From UBA2136 sp963974105 (GTDB taxonomy: Bacteria; Pseudomonadota; Alphaproteobacteria; UBA2136), in contig CAXBBG010000003.1 of the NCBI GenBank assembly GCA_963974105.1, positions 62,001 to 126,000 of the forward strand: a DNA stretch of 64,000 nt, in the 5' to 3' direction. Within the stretch, counting starts at the first letter, position 1. Every line of letters begins with the position of its first letter. The translations under genes were made by a program, and so were the position numbers. Of this stretch, positions 35,154 to 43,129 are shown in pieces. The notes under the pieces are model-generated. The model was not told where the DNA came from. It worked only from the letters and a program-made list of their open reading frames with translations, and made no database searches.

Positions 35154-36437
35154 ATGAGATATCTACCACACACGAAACAAGAACGTGCCGACATGCTTAA
35201 AGCTTCGCATGCGACATGTGTGGACGACCTTTATACCAACGTACCTCAAAATGCTTTACTCAAAAAACTATTAGACTTACCGCTACACCAAACCGAAATG
35301 GAAGTTGAACGTGATATGTTTAACTTAAGCGAACAAAATCACAAAACAACAGATGGTCCTTTCTTTTTGGGTGCTGGCTACTACAACCATCACGTCCCAG
35401 CAACGGTAGACTACATCATACAACGTAGCGAATTTTTAACAGCGTATACGCCATACCAACCTGAAGTTTCTCAAGGTACATTAACGGCTATTTTTGAATT
35501 TCAAACATATATTGCACGCATAACAGGGCAAGAAGTTGCGAACGCTTCTATGTATGACGGTGCTACGTCTCTTGCAGAAGCGGTTTTAATGGCTCAACGT
35601 GTTTTGCGCGGTAAAAAGAACAATGTCATGATTGCAGATGGTCTTCACCCTCAATATCAAGAAACGCTCAACACTTACTTAAACCACAAAGAAGGTGATT
35701 TTGTAAAAGCAATGGACGACAACACCGCTTGCGTGGTTGTACAATACCCTAATTTTTATGGCGAAGTGCCAAACCTAAGCCATTACCGCAAAATGTGTGA
35801 CGATGCGGGCGCATTGCTGATTGTTTGCACCACAGAAATTTTAAGCCTTGGCCTTTTAGAAGCACCTCAAGTTGCCGATATTGCAGTAGGCGAAGCGCAA
35901 AGCATTGGCGTGCCTTTAAGTTTTGGTGGCCCCTCTCTTGGATTTTTTGCCAGCAAGAAAGAATATCTACGTCAAATGCCAGGACGCATTTGCGGTCAAA
36001 CAACCGACAGCGATGGCAAACGCAGCTTTGTATTAACCCTTAACACGCGTGAACAACATATTCGCCGTGATAAAGCCACATCTAACATTTGCACCAACGA
36101 AGGCTTATGCGCCCTCGCCTTTACTGTCCACATGAGCTTACTTGGCGAAACAGGTTTTAAACAACTTGCACTGGTAAACCATGAGCGTGCTATAGCACTT
36201 GAAAATGCCTTAAAGGCAGTTTCGGGCGTTACCGTTCAAAACACTACATATTTCAATGAATTTGTCATTCGAACACCTGTAGATGCAAACAAAATTACCA
36301 CACACCTTCAAGCAAGCGGTATTGTTGCAGGCCACCCTATTGACGCACAAAAATTGCTGGTCTGTGCCACAGAAATGACGAGTAACAGCGACATTGAAGC
36401 CTTTGCAGCGGCCTTAAACCAATTCATAAACGCTTAA
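35154..36437 (+). CDS. gcvPA: glycine dehydrogenase (decarboxylating) subunit 1
   Basis: N-terminal half of the split P protein. The opening RYLPHTKQERADMLKASHA and GPFFLGAGYYNHHVPATVDY are diagnostic. It lacks the PLP lysine, which is in gcvPB. At 427 residues it is normal for subunit 1. It immediately follows the deoxyribosyltransferase-like gene. Its partner gcvPB is nearly 2 kb away, after an acidic small protein, a possible structured RNA and three divergent membrane proteins, whereas gcvPA and gcvPB are usually adjacent. Confidence 0.95.
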   Translation: MRYLPHTKQERADMLKASHATCVDDLYTNVPQNALLKKLLDLPLHQTEMEVERDMFNLSEQNHKTTDGPFFLGAGYYNHHVPATVDYIIQRSEFLTAYTPYQPEVSQGTLTAIFEFQTYIARITGQEVANASMYDGATSLAEAVLMAQRVLRGKKNNVMIADGLHPQYQETLNTYLNHKEGDFVKAMDDNTACVVVQYPNFYGEVPNLSHYRKMCDDAGALLIVCTTEILSLGLLEAPQVADIAVGEAQSIGVPLSFGGPSLGFFASKKEYLRQMPGRICGQTTDSDGKRSFVLTLNTREQHIRRDKATSNICTNEGLCALAFTVHMSLLGETGFKQLALVNHERAIALENALKAVSGVTVQNTTYFNEFVIRTPVDANKITTHLQASGIVAGHPIDAQKLLVCATEMTSNSDIEAFAAALNQFINA

Positions 36438-36521
36438 CCATAAGGTTGCCTATTTTTTAATCAATCTGTAGAATTAAATTATTAGGAAACTCTGTTTAAT
36501 AAAACCGTAGGAGACTATCTT

Positions 36522-36767
36522 ATGAATGAAGAACTTTGGCCTGAAGAATACGAATACGATGACGAAAACGACATCCTAAACGTCGCTATTGTTGAAACCG
36601 TCGACGCCATCACCGGCAAAACAATCTTCCTTGCAATGACCGACGACACCAGCCATTTCCTTGGTAAAGGTGAAAATCTTGATGACGCCGTCACAGATTT
36701 AGAAATTCAAATGCTTGAAGTAGATGAATTTGACGATCAGCCCTGGGAACTAAAACTAGCAAGCTAA
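36522..36767 (+). CDS. acidic small hypothetical protein, 81 residues
   Basis: An extremely acidic protein rich in Asp and Glu at the start (MNEELWPEEYEYDDENDILN), then a beta-like core and an acidic end. The ribosome-binding site is TAGGAG. It is probably real, with strong codon periodicity and GC-rich third positions like the neighbours. The stop codon is immediately part of a very strong anti-SD-complementary sequence; see the RNA candidate. I do not recognise the family. Confidence 0.65.
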   Translation: MNEELWPEEYEYDDENDILNVAIVETVDAITGKTIFLAMTDDTSHFLGKGENLDDAVTDLEIQMLEVDEFDDQPWELKLAS

Positions 36768-36952
36768 GGAGGTGACCCCCTTATCTCGTTTTCAGCAAAA
36801 CGTCTGAAAATGTAGAGCTAGAATAGCTGTGAAGTTTATCGATGCTCACGCGTAAGTAACTTAAAATAAGATAAACAATAAAAAAACCGCGAAAACTACG
36901 ACCTTTCATATATATAATAAAAAAAAGCACCGCATGTAGCGGTGCTTTTTTT
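36765..36952 (+). ncRNA. candidate structured RNA or 3' UTR with successive hairpins
   Basis: The stop of the acidic gene begins TAAGGAGGTGA, the full complement of the 16S rRNA 3' end, inside a hairpin (TAAGGAGG-TGA-CCCCCTTA, one mismatch). Then come hairpins with arms TTTTCAG/CTGAAAA (36789-36810) and AGCTA/TAGCT (36816-36828), and a larger stem GTTTATC/GATAAAC (36834-36876). A strong terminator ends the unit. No start codon follows the Shine-Dalgarno sequence at normal distance. It may be an independent small RNA, a structured 3' UTR or a ribosome-binding decoy. Confidence 0.4.
36921..36952. terminator. strong bidirectional terminator
   Basis: Arms GCACCGC and GCGGTGC with loop ATGTA, flanked by A residues on the left and seven T on the right. 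It also ends the convergent membrane-protein genes. Confidence 0.9.
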
Positions 36953-36987
36953 ATATATGAACAGATTACACTCGATAATCATTAAAT

Positions 36988-37386
36988 TTAAAGATCTGGT
37001 ACAACACCTTTTTTAATGGATTTCCAAAAATAAATTGGCAAAACAATAAATTCTATCAATGCATGCACGGTAAAAATTGTTAAAACCGACTCAAGCATAG
37101 CGCTTGATGCCGCCAACCAACAATAAACAACCAAGGCATAAACTATAAAATAATAAAGGCGCCTTGGAAAAACATTAAAAATGTTAGTCAAAATGCATAA
37201 CGACGCCCCCAAAAATACCAAAGACGCTGAAAGCATAAAAAGAGATTCTCTCGTACCAAAATAGGCATAAACTGACGTGCACGGTATAAAAATAGCTAAT
37301 ACAGCAAACAGCATGAGCGTTGTAAGAGACTTATGAAAAAATTGATCTAAAGCATAGCCAAAATAAGCGCGCATAACACACCTCAT
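36988..37386 (-). CDS. four-helix membrane protein of unknown function, third of a trio
   Basis: A 132-residue protein with about four hydrophobic segments and no recognised motif. Upstream on the same strand lie two more proteins of 125 and 133 residues with the same plan. All three have short loops and few charged residues, and may be paralogues that have drifted apart. It could be an integral membrane protein of an unknown complex or a small sensor. No signal peptide beyond the first helix. Confidence 0.6.
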   Translation of the reverse strand: MRCVMRAYFGYALDQFFHKSLTTLMLFAVLAIFIPCTSVYAYFGTRESLFMLSASLVFLGASLCILTNIFNVFPRRLYYFIVYALVVYCWLAASSAMLESVLTIFTVHALIEFIVLPIYFWKSIKKGVVPDL

Positions 37387-37450
37387 TCAAAAAAGAAAAC
37401 ACCGCATAATGCGATGTTTTTCATTCGTTTTTTAGGTTTTTATGTTGGCG

Positions 37451-37852
37451 TTATTCACCCCATAAATTCACTTTAAACACTTGCAAAAAACATGACAATA
37501 CATACGCAACAAACAACCCAATCACAGCCATAACTGAATAACCAACCATGGCATTACCAACAAAGGGTAAATATGCGCCAATGACAGGCATCAAATAAAA
37601 TACACACCACGGTAACAACAAACAAACAGCTATTAAGTCAATAAGTTTAAAAAGTGCTTTTTGGCGAATTTTCCAAAACAAAACAATAGAAACAGCCAAC
37701 AAACTTAATGAAACATAGTGCACATTATTCACCATAACCTGCGCCAAATTTTCTGGCATCATAGGCTCTAAATAAGAAAAACCTATAAACAAAAATGGCG
37801 TAAGTACAAAAATAAGTGCGGTATTAAGTAAAACATATTTATTTGTAAACAT
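37451..37852 (-). CDS. four-helix membrane protein of unknown function, second of a trio
   Basis: About four hydrophobic segments; 133 residues from the ATG at 37852, which is preceded by AAGGAAG, a good ribosome-binding site. A longer frame upstream overlaps the previous gene and has no convincing start. Polar residues are few; the loops between helices contain PENLAQ and KIRQKALFK. Function unknown. The close spacing of the trio suggests a single transcript. Confidence 0.6.
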   Translation of the reverse strand: MFTNKYVLLNTALIFVLTPFLFIGFSYLEPMMPENLAQVMVNNVHYVSLSLLAVSIVLFWKIRQKALFKLIDLIAVCLLLPWCVFYLMPVIGAYLPFVGNAMVGYSVMAVIGLFVAYVLSCFLQVFKVNLWGE

Positions 37853-37862
37853 AATCACTTCC

Positions 37863-38240
37863 TTAACCTTGAGAGGTATGAATAACGCCACGCTTAGGAA
37901 AAACACCTAAAGCAGCATAAGAAACAGCAAGAGCTAATACAAACATAGCGCCCGCAAATAAAGAGTTAAATGTAAGGCTTGTGTGTTGATCTATTATTAA
38001 ATACATATGCGCAGTTAAAAAACCCACACCAACAATAGATAGCGTTACATATGTTTTAAATCCTCTAAAATAAACAGGGAAATAAAACGTGAACAACACC
38101 AAAAAAATTGGCACAACACTTTGCGACAAAGCTACCTGACCACCTAATGGCAAGAAAAAAACCAGTGCAAAAGCGAGTAATAAACCTGCCCCTAAAAAGA
38201 CAGTGCTATAAAGTAAAAAAAGTTTTATTTTTGAAGGCAT
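37863..38240 (-). CDS. four-helix membrane protein of unknown function, first of a trio
   Basis: A 125-residue membrane protein. The start MPSKIKLFLLYSTVFLG leads directly into the first helix. The segment AGAMFVLALAVSYAALGVFP forms the last. It is transcribed away from gcvPB, and a palindrome lies between. The ribosome-binding site is AAGGAGC. I cannot assign a family. Confidence 0.6.
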   Translation of the reverse strand: MPSKIKLFLLYSTVFLGAGLLLAFALVFFLPLGGQVALSQSVVPIFLVLFTFYFPVYFRGFKTYVTLSIVGVGFLTAHMYLIIDQHTSLTFNSLFAGAMFVLALAVSYAALGVFPKRGVIHTSQG

Positions 38241-38271
38241 TTAAGCTCCTTAAAAACTTAAAAAGGGAAGA

Positions 38272-38285
38272 AAGATATATATCTT
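38272..38285. promoter_or_regulatory. 14-base palindrome between the membrane trio and gcvPB
   Basis: The perfect palindrome AAGATATATATCTT lies in the 140-base gap between the divergent transcripts, about 32 bases from the trio start. It might be an operator for either side. No other element, and no glycine riboswitch, is seen in the gap. Confidence 0.3.
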
Positions 38286-38380
38286 GGTTGTGGTATACAC
38301 CTGACACACCGCAACGTCAACCCCCTATTCACATTTTACTCGTCCTATTTTCATTTTTACGGCATAATAAGCAAATAAAA

Positions 38381-39871
38381 ATGAAAAAATGGACAAACCC
38401 TATGCACGAAGAAAAATTACTACTTGAACAAAGCACTCAAGGACGTACAGGCGTCGACCTTCCATCTGTGCATTTAACATCGCTTAAAACAGGTCAAAAA
38501 GCCCGTGAAAGCATTGGGTTACCACAAGCAAGTGAACCACAAGTCTTACGCCATTTTGTAAAGCTTTCGCAAACCAACTTTTCTATCGACGGTAATTTTT
38601 ACCCGCTTGGTTCATGCACCATGAAGCACAACCCACGCTTAAACGAAAAAGTTGCCAGATTTGGCGGATTTGCCCACATCCATCCTTTACAAGCAGAAGA
38701 TACTATACAAGGCGCTTTAGCTGTTATGTACGAGCTAGAACATTGGCTGTGCACTTTAACAGGCTTGCCGCAAGCAACGCTTACACCAAGTGCTGGTGCA
38801 CACGGTGAACTTACAGGCGCAATGGTTATTCGTAAAGCCCATGAAGCAAAAGGCAATCCTCGTAAAATTATTCTCATACCAGACAGCGCCCATGGCACAA
38901 ACCCTGCCACAGCTGCGATGTGTGGTTACACATGCAAAACTATCCCTTCTACAAAAGCAGGCTTTGTAGATATGGACGCCTTTCATGCTTACTTAAAAGA
39001 GCACGGTGAAGACGTGGCTGCCTTTATGCTGACAAACCCAAGCACTTGTGGCTTGTTTGAACCTAATATGAAAAACATTGCAGATGCATTGCATAACCTT
39101 GGTGCCTATTTTTATTGTGACGGCGCTAATTTTAACGCCATTATGGGTAAAGTACGCCCAGCCGATTTAGGTGTTGACGTGATGCAGTTTAATTTACACA
39201 AAACCTTTTCGACACCACACGGCGGCGGTGGTCCTGGCAGTGGCCCTGTGGCTGTATGTGCAGAACTAGTTCCTTACCTACCACTTCCACGTGTCATTAA
39301 AGAAGGGATGTCTTATAAAGTTATAGAAAATTCACCACAAAGTATTGGTCGTATCCGTGCCTTTCATGGGCAATTTGGCATGTTTGTACGTGCGCTTTCT
39401 TACATGAAGTCGCATGGTGCTGACGGTTTAAAACAAGCATCAGAAGACGCTGTACTAAGTGCCAATTACATTTTAACCAACCTACGTGATGACTTTAACG
39501 CCCCTTTTAATAAAAATAACAACGACTACTGCATGCACGAATGCTTACTTAATGATAAATGGCAAAAAGAACAAGGTGTGACCACACACGACATTGCAAA
39601 GGCTTTAATTGATGAAGGTATTCACCCGATGACCGTATACTTCCCACTTGTTGTGGGCGGCGCTATGCTTATTGAACCAACTGAAAGCGAACCTAAAGAA
39701 GTTTTAGATAACTTTATCCGTGTCATGAAAAAGATGGCGCAACAGATAAAAACAGGTCAAAAAGAGAAACTTGAAAACCACTTCCACCAAAAACCTGAAA
39801 AAGTTTTCCGAAAACGTCTAGACGAAGTAAGCGCAGCACGCAATCCTGTTTTAACAGCTGGAGATGAATAA
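38381..39871 (+). CDS. gcvPB: glycine dehydrogenase (decarboxylating) subunit 2
   Basis: The PLP-bearing half of the split P protein, which decarboxylates glycine. The PLP lysine is K274 in FNLHKTFSTPHGGGGPG. The N-terminal RTGVDLPSVHLTS and FYPLGSCTMKHNPR motifs confirm the family. I use the ATG at 38381 (496 residues); an ATG at 38402 is nearly as good, and a much longer frame upstream runs into the divergent gene. At the 3' end it converges on a methyltransferase gene with only five bases between the stops. Confidence 0.95.
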   Translation: MKKWTNPMHEEKLLLEQSTQGRTGVDLPSVHLTSLKTGQKARESIGLPQASEPQVLRHFVKLSQTNFSIDGNFYPLGSCTMKHNPRLNEKVARFGGFAHIHPLQAEDTIQGALAVMYELEHWLCTLTGLPQATLTPSAGAHGELTGAMVIRKAHEAKGNPRKIILIPDSAHGTNPATAAMCGYTCKTIPSTKAGFVDMDAFHAYLKEHGEDVAAFMLTNPSTCGLFEPNMKNIADALHNLGAYFYCDGANFNAIMGKVRPADLGVDVMQFNLHKTFSTPHGGGGPGSGPVAVCAELVPYLPLPRVIKEGMSYKVIENSPQSIGRIRAFHGQFGMFVRALSYMKSHGADGLKQASEDAVLSANYILTNLRDDFNAPFNKNNNDYCMHECLLNDKWQKEQGVTTHDIAKALIDEGIHPMTVYFPLVVGGAMLIEPTESEPKEVLDNFIRVMKKMAQQIKTGQKEKLENHFHQKPEKVFRKRLDEVSAARNPVLTAGDE

Positions 39872-39876
39872 AACAT

Positions 39877-40488
39877 TTAAATAACCTCCTTCTGTCTTTC
39901 AACAACAAGCATACCGGCAAGGTTTAAAATGTTTTTCTCACCTATAATTTTACAATCCGCTTTTTCAAGCTCAGCTTTCAACTCTTCGTGTGTAAAACTG
40001 GTTTCGTGTGGGTGGTCTAAAAATTTTTTAACCACGTAATTGTCAATACACGGCTTATAAAATTCCCAAAAATAAATTTTTCCACCTTCATTTAATGACG
40101 CAACCGCCGCATGCACAGCTTGTTGCCACTTAGGAATATGGTGCAGTGAACCAAAGAAGAAGATAGAACCATATGAATTTTTACGCAACATCGTCAGCTC
40201 ATCATCATCTTCATGCAACTGAATTTCTTTTGCCATAATTTCTTTAGCTAAAAATGAACTGGCTTTTTTAATTGTTGTTTCGTCAATTTCAAAACCATGA
40301 ACAACCCTTGCTTGAAACTTTTCCCGAATAAGCTTTAGGCCATAACCGCTACCAAAACCAATTTCTGCAATACTCCCCTTACATGGATAACCGCCCAAAC
40401 GAATTAAAGTGGGTACTTCCCAGTATTTTTGTACAAAGCGACGCACAGGTGAATTGACAAAAAATCTTTCGAAATTATTAATTTTCAT
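39877..40488 (-). CDS. SAM-dependent methyltransferase
   Basis: A class I Rossmann methyltransferase of 203 residues with motif I AEIGFGSGYGLKLI (about residues 41-54), an acidic end of strand 2 (HGFEIDE), and FFFGSLHHIPKWQQAV as the post-motif IV segment. The substrate is not inferable. It has no membrane segment or signal peptide, so it is cytoplasmic. It stands alone on the minus strand between gcvPB and the MurA-like gene. Confidence 0.85.
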   Translation of the reverse strand: MKINNFERFFVNSPVRRFVQKYWEVPTLIRLGGYPCKGSIAEIGFGSGYGLKLIREKFQARVVHGFEIDETTIKKASSFLAKEIMAKEIQLHEDDDELTMLRKNSYGSIFFFGSLHHIPKWQQAVHAAVASLNEGGKIYFWEFYKPCIDNYVVKKFLDHPHETSFTHEELKAELEKADCKIIGEKNILNLAGMLVVERQKEVI

Positions 40489-40695
40489 AAGCTGTCTTTC
40501 TATTAAGGTGCTTTAATTTATTTTTATTGTGGCACAGTCACTTACCACCTGTAGAGAGTTTTTTATAAAATCCTCATATTTATATTATAAGAACGATTTC
40601 ATAGAAATGTATAATATTTGATAAATATTTAACTTGATATATACAATTTCACACTTAATAATGCATTTTTGAATGAATAAGTGAAGGTGAAGACA

Positions 40696-42078
40696 ATGGC
40701 TCAAATTTCTGCATATAAAATTAAAGGTGGTACACCTGTTTCAGGTGAAGTTTCATGTTTAGGTGCTAAAAACTTTGCAACCAAAGCCATGGTCTGCGCA
40801 CTGCTAGGGCAAAGTGCGACAACACTTAGCAACGTTCCAAGCATTGGTGATGTTGACATTACCAAACGCCTTCTTGAGACTGTTGGCGCTAAGGTAACGT
40901 GGAAAGACGAAACAACGCTTGAAATTGACCCAACAACTGTCAATACAAGCAAAGTAACCACACCCGATTCACGCAACAACCGTTTACCTATTTTACTTAT
41001 TCCATTTTTATTGCACAAATACGGTGAAGCTTCAGTACCTAGTATGGGCGGCTGTAATATTGGTCAACGTAATGTAGATTTTCACCTCACAGCGGCCGAA
41101 CTTTTTGGTGCTAAAGTTGAAATTAAAGAAAATGGTTATTTCGCGTCTTCTAAAGGTCGCCTTCAAAGCACACACTATGAACTGCCTTACCCAAGTGTGG
41201 GTGCGACAGAAAGTTGCCTATTCCTAAGTGTTCTTGCGGAAGGAACCAGCGTGATTAAAAACGCCGCGGTTGAACCTGAAATTTTAGAACTTATTACAAT
41301 GCTACGCAGCATGGGTGCCGTTATTTTCCTTTCACCTAACCGTGAAATTACAATTGAGGGTGTTAAAAGCTTAACCGGCACAAACATGTATGTGCTTGGC
41401 GACCGCATTGAAGCGGCTTCATGGGCGGCTCTTGCTTGTGCAACTGATGGCGACATTACCGTACACGGCATTCGCCCTAATACACTTGGCAACTTCCTTT
41501 CTTACTACCGTAAAGTGGGTGGCGGCTTTGAATTTATTGGCGGCTCTAGCATTCGCTTTTACCGCGAGCGTCCGCTTACATCCATCGCACTTGAAACGGG
41601 CGTTTACCCTGGATTCTCCACAGACTGGCAGCAGCCTTTTACAGTTCTTTTAACACAAGCACAAGGTATTTCTGTCGTGCATGAAACTGTTTATGAACAA
41701 CGTTTTGGCTACACCGAAGTTGTGAATTTACTGGGTTCAAAAATTCAGCTTACAACCAAATGTTTAGGCGAAGCTTGTCGTTATGAAAACCACGACTACA
41801 AACACAGTGCGCTTATTATGGGGCCAACGCCACTTAAAGCCATTGATGAGCCTATTGAAATACCAGACTTGCGTGCGGGGCTTGCTTACGTTATTGCAGC
41901 GGCACTTGCTGAGGGCACAACTTACATTACAAACGTCGACCTTTTAGAACGCGGTTATGGCGATATTATTAAACGCTTAAGTGATGTATCCTTAAACGTT
42001 GAAAAAATTCAGATTGAAGTGAAAAACACCGAACCGAAGAACATTTTCAAACGTTTGCAAGAAGCATTTCGCCTTTAA
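40696..42078 (+). CDS. MurA-family enolpyruvyl transferase (UDP-GlcNAc 1-carboxyvinyltransferase-like)
   Basis: An EPT-fold protein with GAKNFATKAM (catalytic Lys-Asn pair K25, N26) and PSMGGCNIGQRNVDFH, in which C120 corresponds to the phosphoenolpyruvate-binding and fosfomycin-target cysteine of MurA. The substrate Asp lies in YPGFSTDWQQPF. It is 460 residues, about 40 longer than typical MurA, and its sequence is divergent. I chose the ATG at 40696, which follows AAGGTGAAG. It is either the cell-wall MurA of this lineage or a second paralogue with a modified substrate. A terminator follows, so it is a single gene. Confidence 0.8.
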   Translation: MAQISAYKIKGGTPVSGEVSCLGAKNFATKAMVCALLGQSATTLSNVPSIGDVDITKRLLETVGAKVTWKDETTLEIDPTTVNTSKVTTPDSRNNRLPILLIPFLLHKYGEASVPSMGGCNIGQRNVDFHLTAAELFGAKVEIKENGYFASSKGRLQSTHYELPYPSVGATESCLFLSVLAEGTSVIKNAAVEPEILELITMLRSMGAVIFLSPNREITIEGVKSLTGTNMYVLGDRIEAASWAALACATDGDITVHGIRPNTLGNFLSYYRKVGGGFEFIGGSSIRFYRERPLTSIALETGVYPGFSTDWQQPFTVLLTQAQGISVVHETVYEQRFGYTEVVNLLGSKIQLTTKCLGEACRYENHDYKHSALIMGPTPLKAIDEPIEIPDLRAGLAYVIAAALAEGTTYITNVDLLERGYGDIIKRLSDVSLNVEKIQIEVKNTEPKNIFKRLQEAFRL

Positions 42079-42094
42079 AAAACGTTATTTCAAA

Positions 42095-42124
42095 TAAAAA
42101 AGCCCTCAATGAGGGCTTTTTTTT
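42095..42124 (+). terminator. terminator of the MurA-like gene
   Basis: Arms AGCCCTC and GAGGGCT with an AAT loop, flanked by A and T runs. Confidence 0.9.
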
Positions 42125-42140
42125 CGAATATCAATAGAGG

Positions 42141-42299
42141 TTAAGACAAAGAAGAGCGATATCCCTTTCCTGCACCAAACCCCAACATGTTACCAGCGTA
42201 AGCAATAACATCAGCCTAAGAAGTACATTGTGTTTTATCACTATTATCTATCATAAGCTGTACAGCTTTTTTTACATCTTCGGGTAACTTTAAATTTAA
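42141..42299 (-). pseudogene. 53-codon frame broken by a single amber codon
   Basis: Reading the minus strand gives LNLKLPEDVKKAVQL, MIDNSDKTQCTS, a TAG stop at 42216-42218, then ADVIAYAGNMLG, FGAGKGYRSSLS and a TAA stop. It is one frame with coding-like composition on both sides of the amber codon. It lies just after the stop of the 184-residue hypothetical gene, in a different frame from it. It is likely a small gene or gene tail inactivated by one substitution, or an extension lost after a frameshift. The family is not recognised. Confidence 0.3.
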
Positions 42300-42850
42300 C
42301 CTAAAAAGAAGTTCACCACACGGTCATACGCAGGGCTTCCTTGAATGTTAAGCGTGTTTGGTGAAGATACAAAAACATCGCTACCATGACCAAAATGTTC
42401 CAAATTTGGCAGGCCGTTACCCACCTTATCTTCGCCGACCAACAACATAACTGGCAATGTTTTGAGATTTCTATTTTCACGTGCTGCAGAATTTTTATCC
42501 AAACAAACAGCTTTCATCATAAATGAAGGTGCGCTATCTGGAAGTGTTTTACACAACACAAAAATTTGATCCGTTAAGTCATGTCGTAACAATAATTTAC
42601 GCCAAAATGAAACATCGGCTTGATGCGTTGGCCATTTATCCATGTAAATAAGGTTAAACTTGTCTTTATAAACGTTTTCACGCAAACGTAATCCACCCAT
42701 CACTAACAATGTCGGACTATTTTTGTATGTTGCAGGAACAAAGGTATATAAAGAGTCTGCTAAAGTACCATGAAATGGGTTATCACCCAATAAGTCCATG
42801 CTTGCTTCCGCTAAAGACGAAAAAAAGTCTCTTCTGCGCATGTTTCTCAT
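42296..42850 (-). CDS. hypothetical protein, 184 residues
   Basis: I do not recognise this protein. I chose the ATG at 42850, preceded by GGGGAG; a longer frame upstream is AT-rich and lacks coding character. The N-terminal RNMRRRDFFSSLAEAS resembles a twin-arginine-like or basic leader without a clear hydrophobic core. The middle has alternating beta strands (TLLVMGGLRL, FNLIYMDKWP, QIFVLCKTLP, LPVMLLVGEDK), the rhythm of a Rossmann-like or alpha/beta-hydrolase fold, but no catalytic Ser motif is visible. The frame just downstream may be its lost C-terminal continuation. Confidence 0.6.
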   Translation of the reverse strand: MRNMRRRDFFSSLAEASMDLLGDNPFHGTLADSLYTFVPATYKNSPTLLVMGGLRLRENVYKDKFNLIYMDKWPTHQADVSFWRKLLLRHDLTDQIFVLCKTLPDSAPSFMMKAVCLDKNSAARENRNLKTLPVMLLVGEDKVGNGLPNLEHFGHGSDVFVSSPNTLNIQGSPAYDRVVNFFLG

Positions 42851-43006
42851 ATAACTCCCCTTTATTTCCTGAATTTTATACGTGTTATATATATAAACTC
42901 TATAGTAACTAAATACAATAATAAACACAAATCATACGATAATCCTTCATATACACTATAAAAGAGCAGGTTATTTATTGAAAACACTTGTAATAGTGTA
43001 TAACAG

Positions 43007-43035
43007 TTGCCATATATAGTAATAAGTGGTATATT
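43007..43035 (+). promoter_or_regulatory. sigma-70-type promoter of the repeat-protein gene
   Basis: TTGCCA (43007-43012) and TATATT (43030-43035) are spaced by 17 bases, close to the consensus. Transcription should start near 43042, so the leader RNA would be about 88 bases and would begin just before the first hairpin. Confidence 0.6.
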
Positions 43036-43041
43036 AAGTAC

Positions 43042-43129
43042 ACGATGGCTAGGAAAGCCGTTGAAGTACAAGGGGAATTTGACTTGGGGAAGTCATAAAA
43101 AGGCCAGGAAGGCCGGAGAAGGTGCTAAA
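43042..43129 (+). ncRNA. hairpin-rich 5' leader with repeated GGA/GGGG loops
   Basis: Three hairpins follow each other: GGCT-AGGAA-AGCC (43047-43059), GACTT-GGGG-AAGTC (43081-43094) and GGCC-AGGAA-GGCC (43102-43114). Between the first two lies GTACAAGGGGAA, which resembles the CsrA/RsmA site (RUACARGGAUGU). The Shine-Dalgarno region GGAGAAGG follows directly. GGA in a hairpin loop is the signature of CsrA-type binding sites. Regulation of translation is likely; the binding protein is inferred. No known riboswitch class matches by eye. Confidence 0.5.

Noticed and set aside
38108..38380. Long 5' extension of gcvPB (91 extra codons)
   Set aside because: It overlaps the divergent membrane-protein gene and contains no homologous sequence; the ATG at 38381 fits the family.
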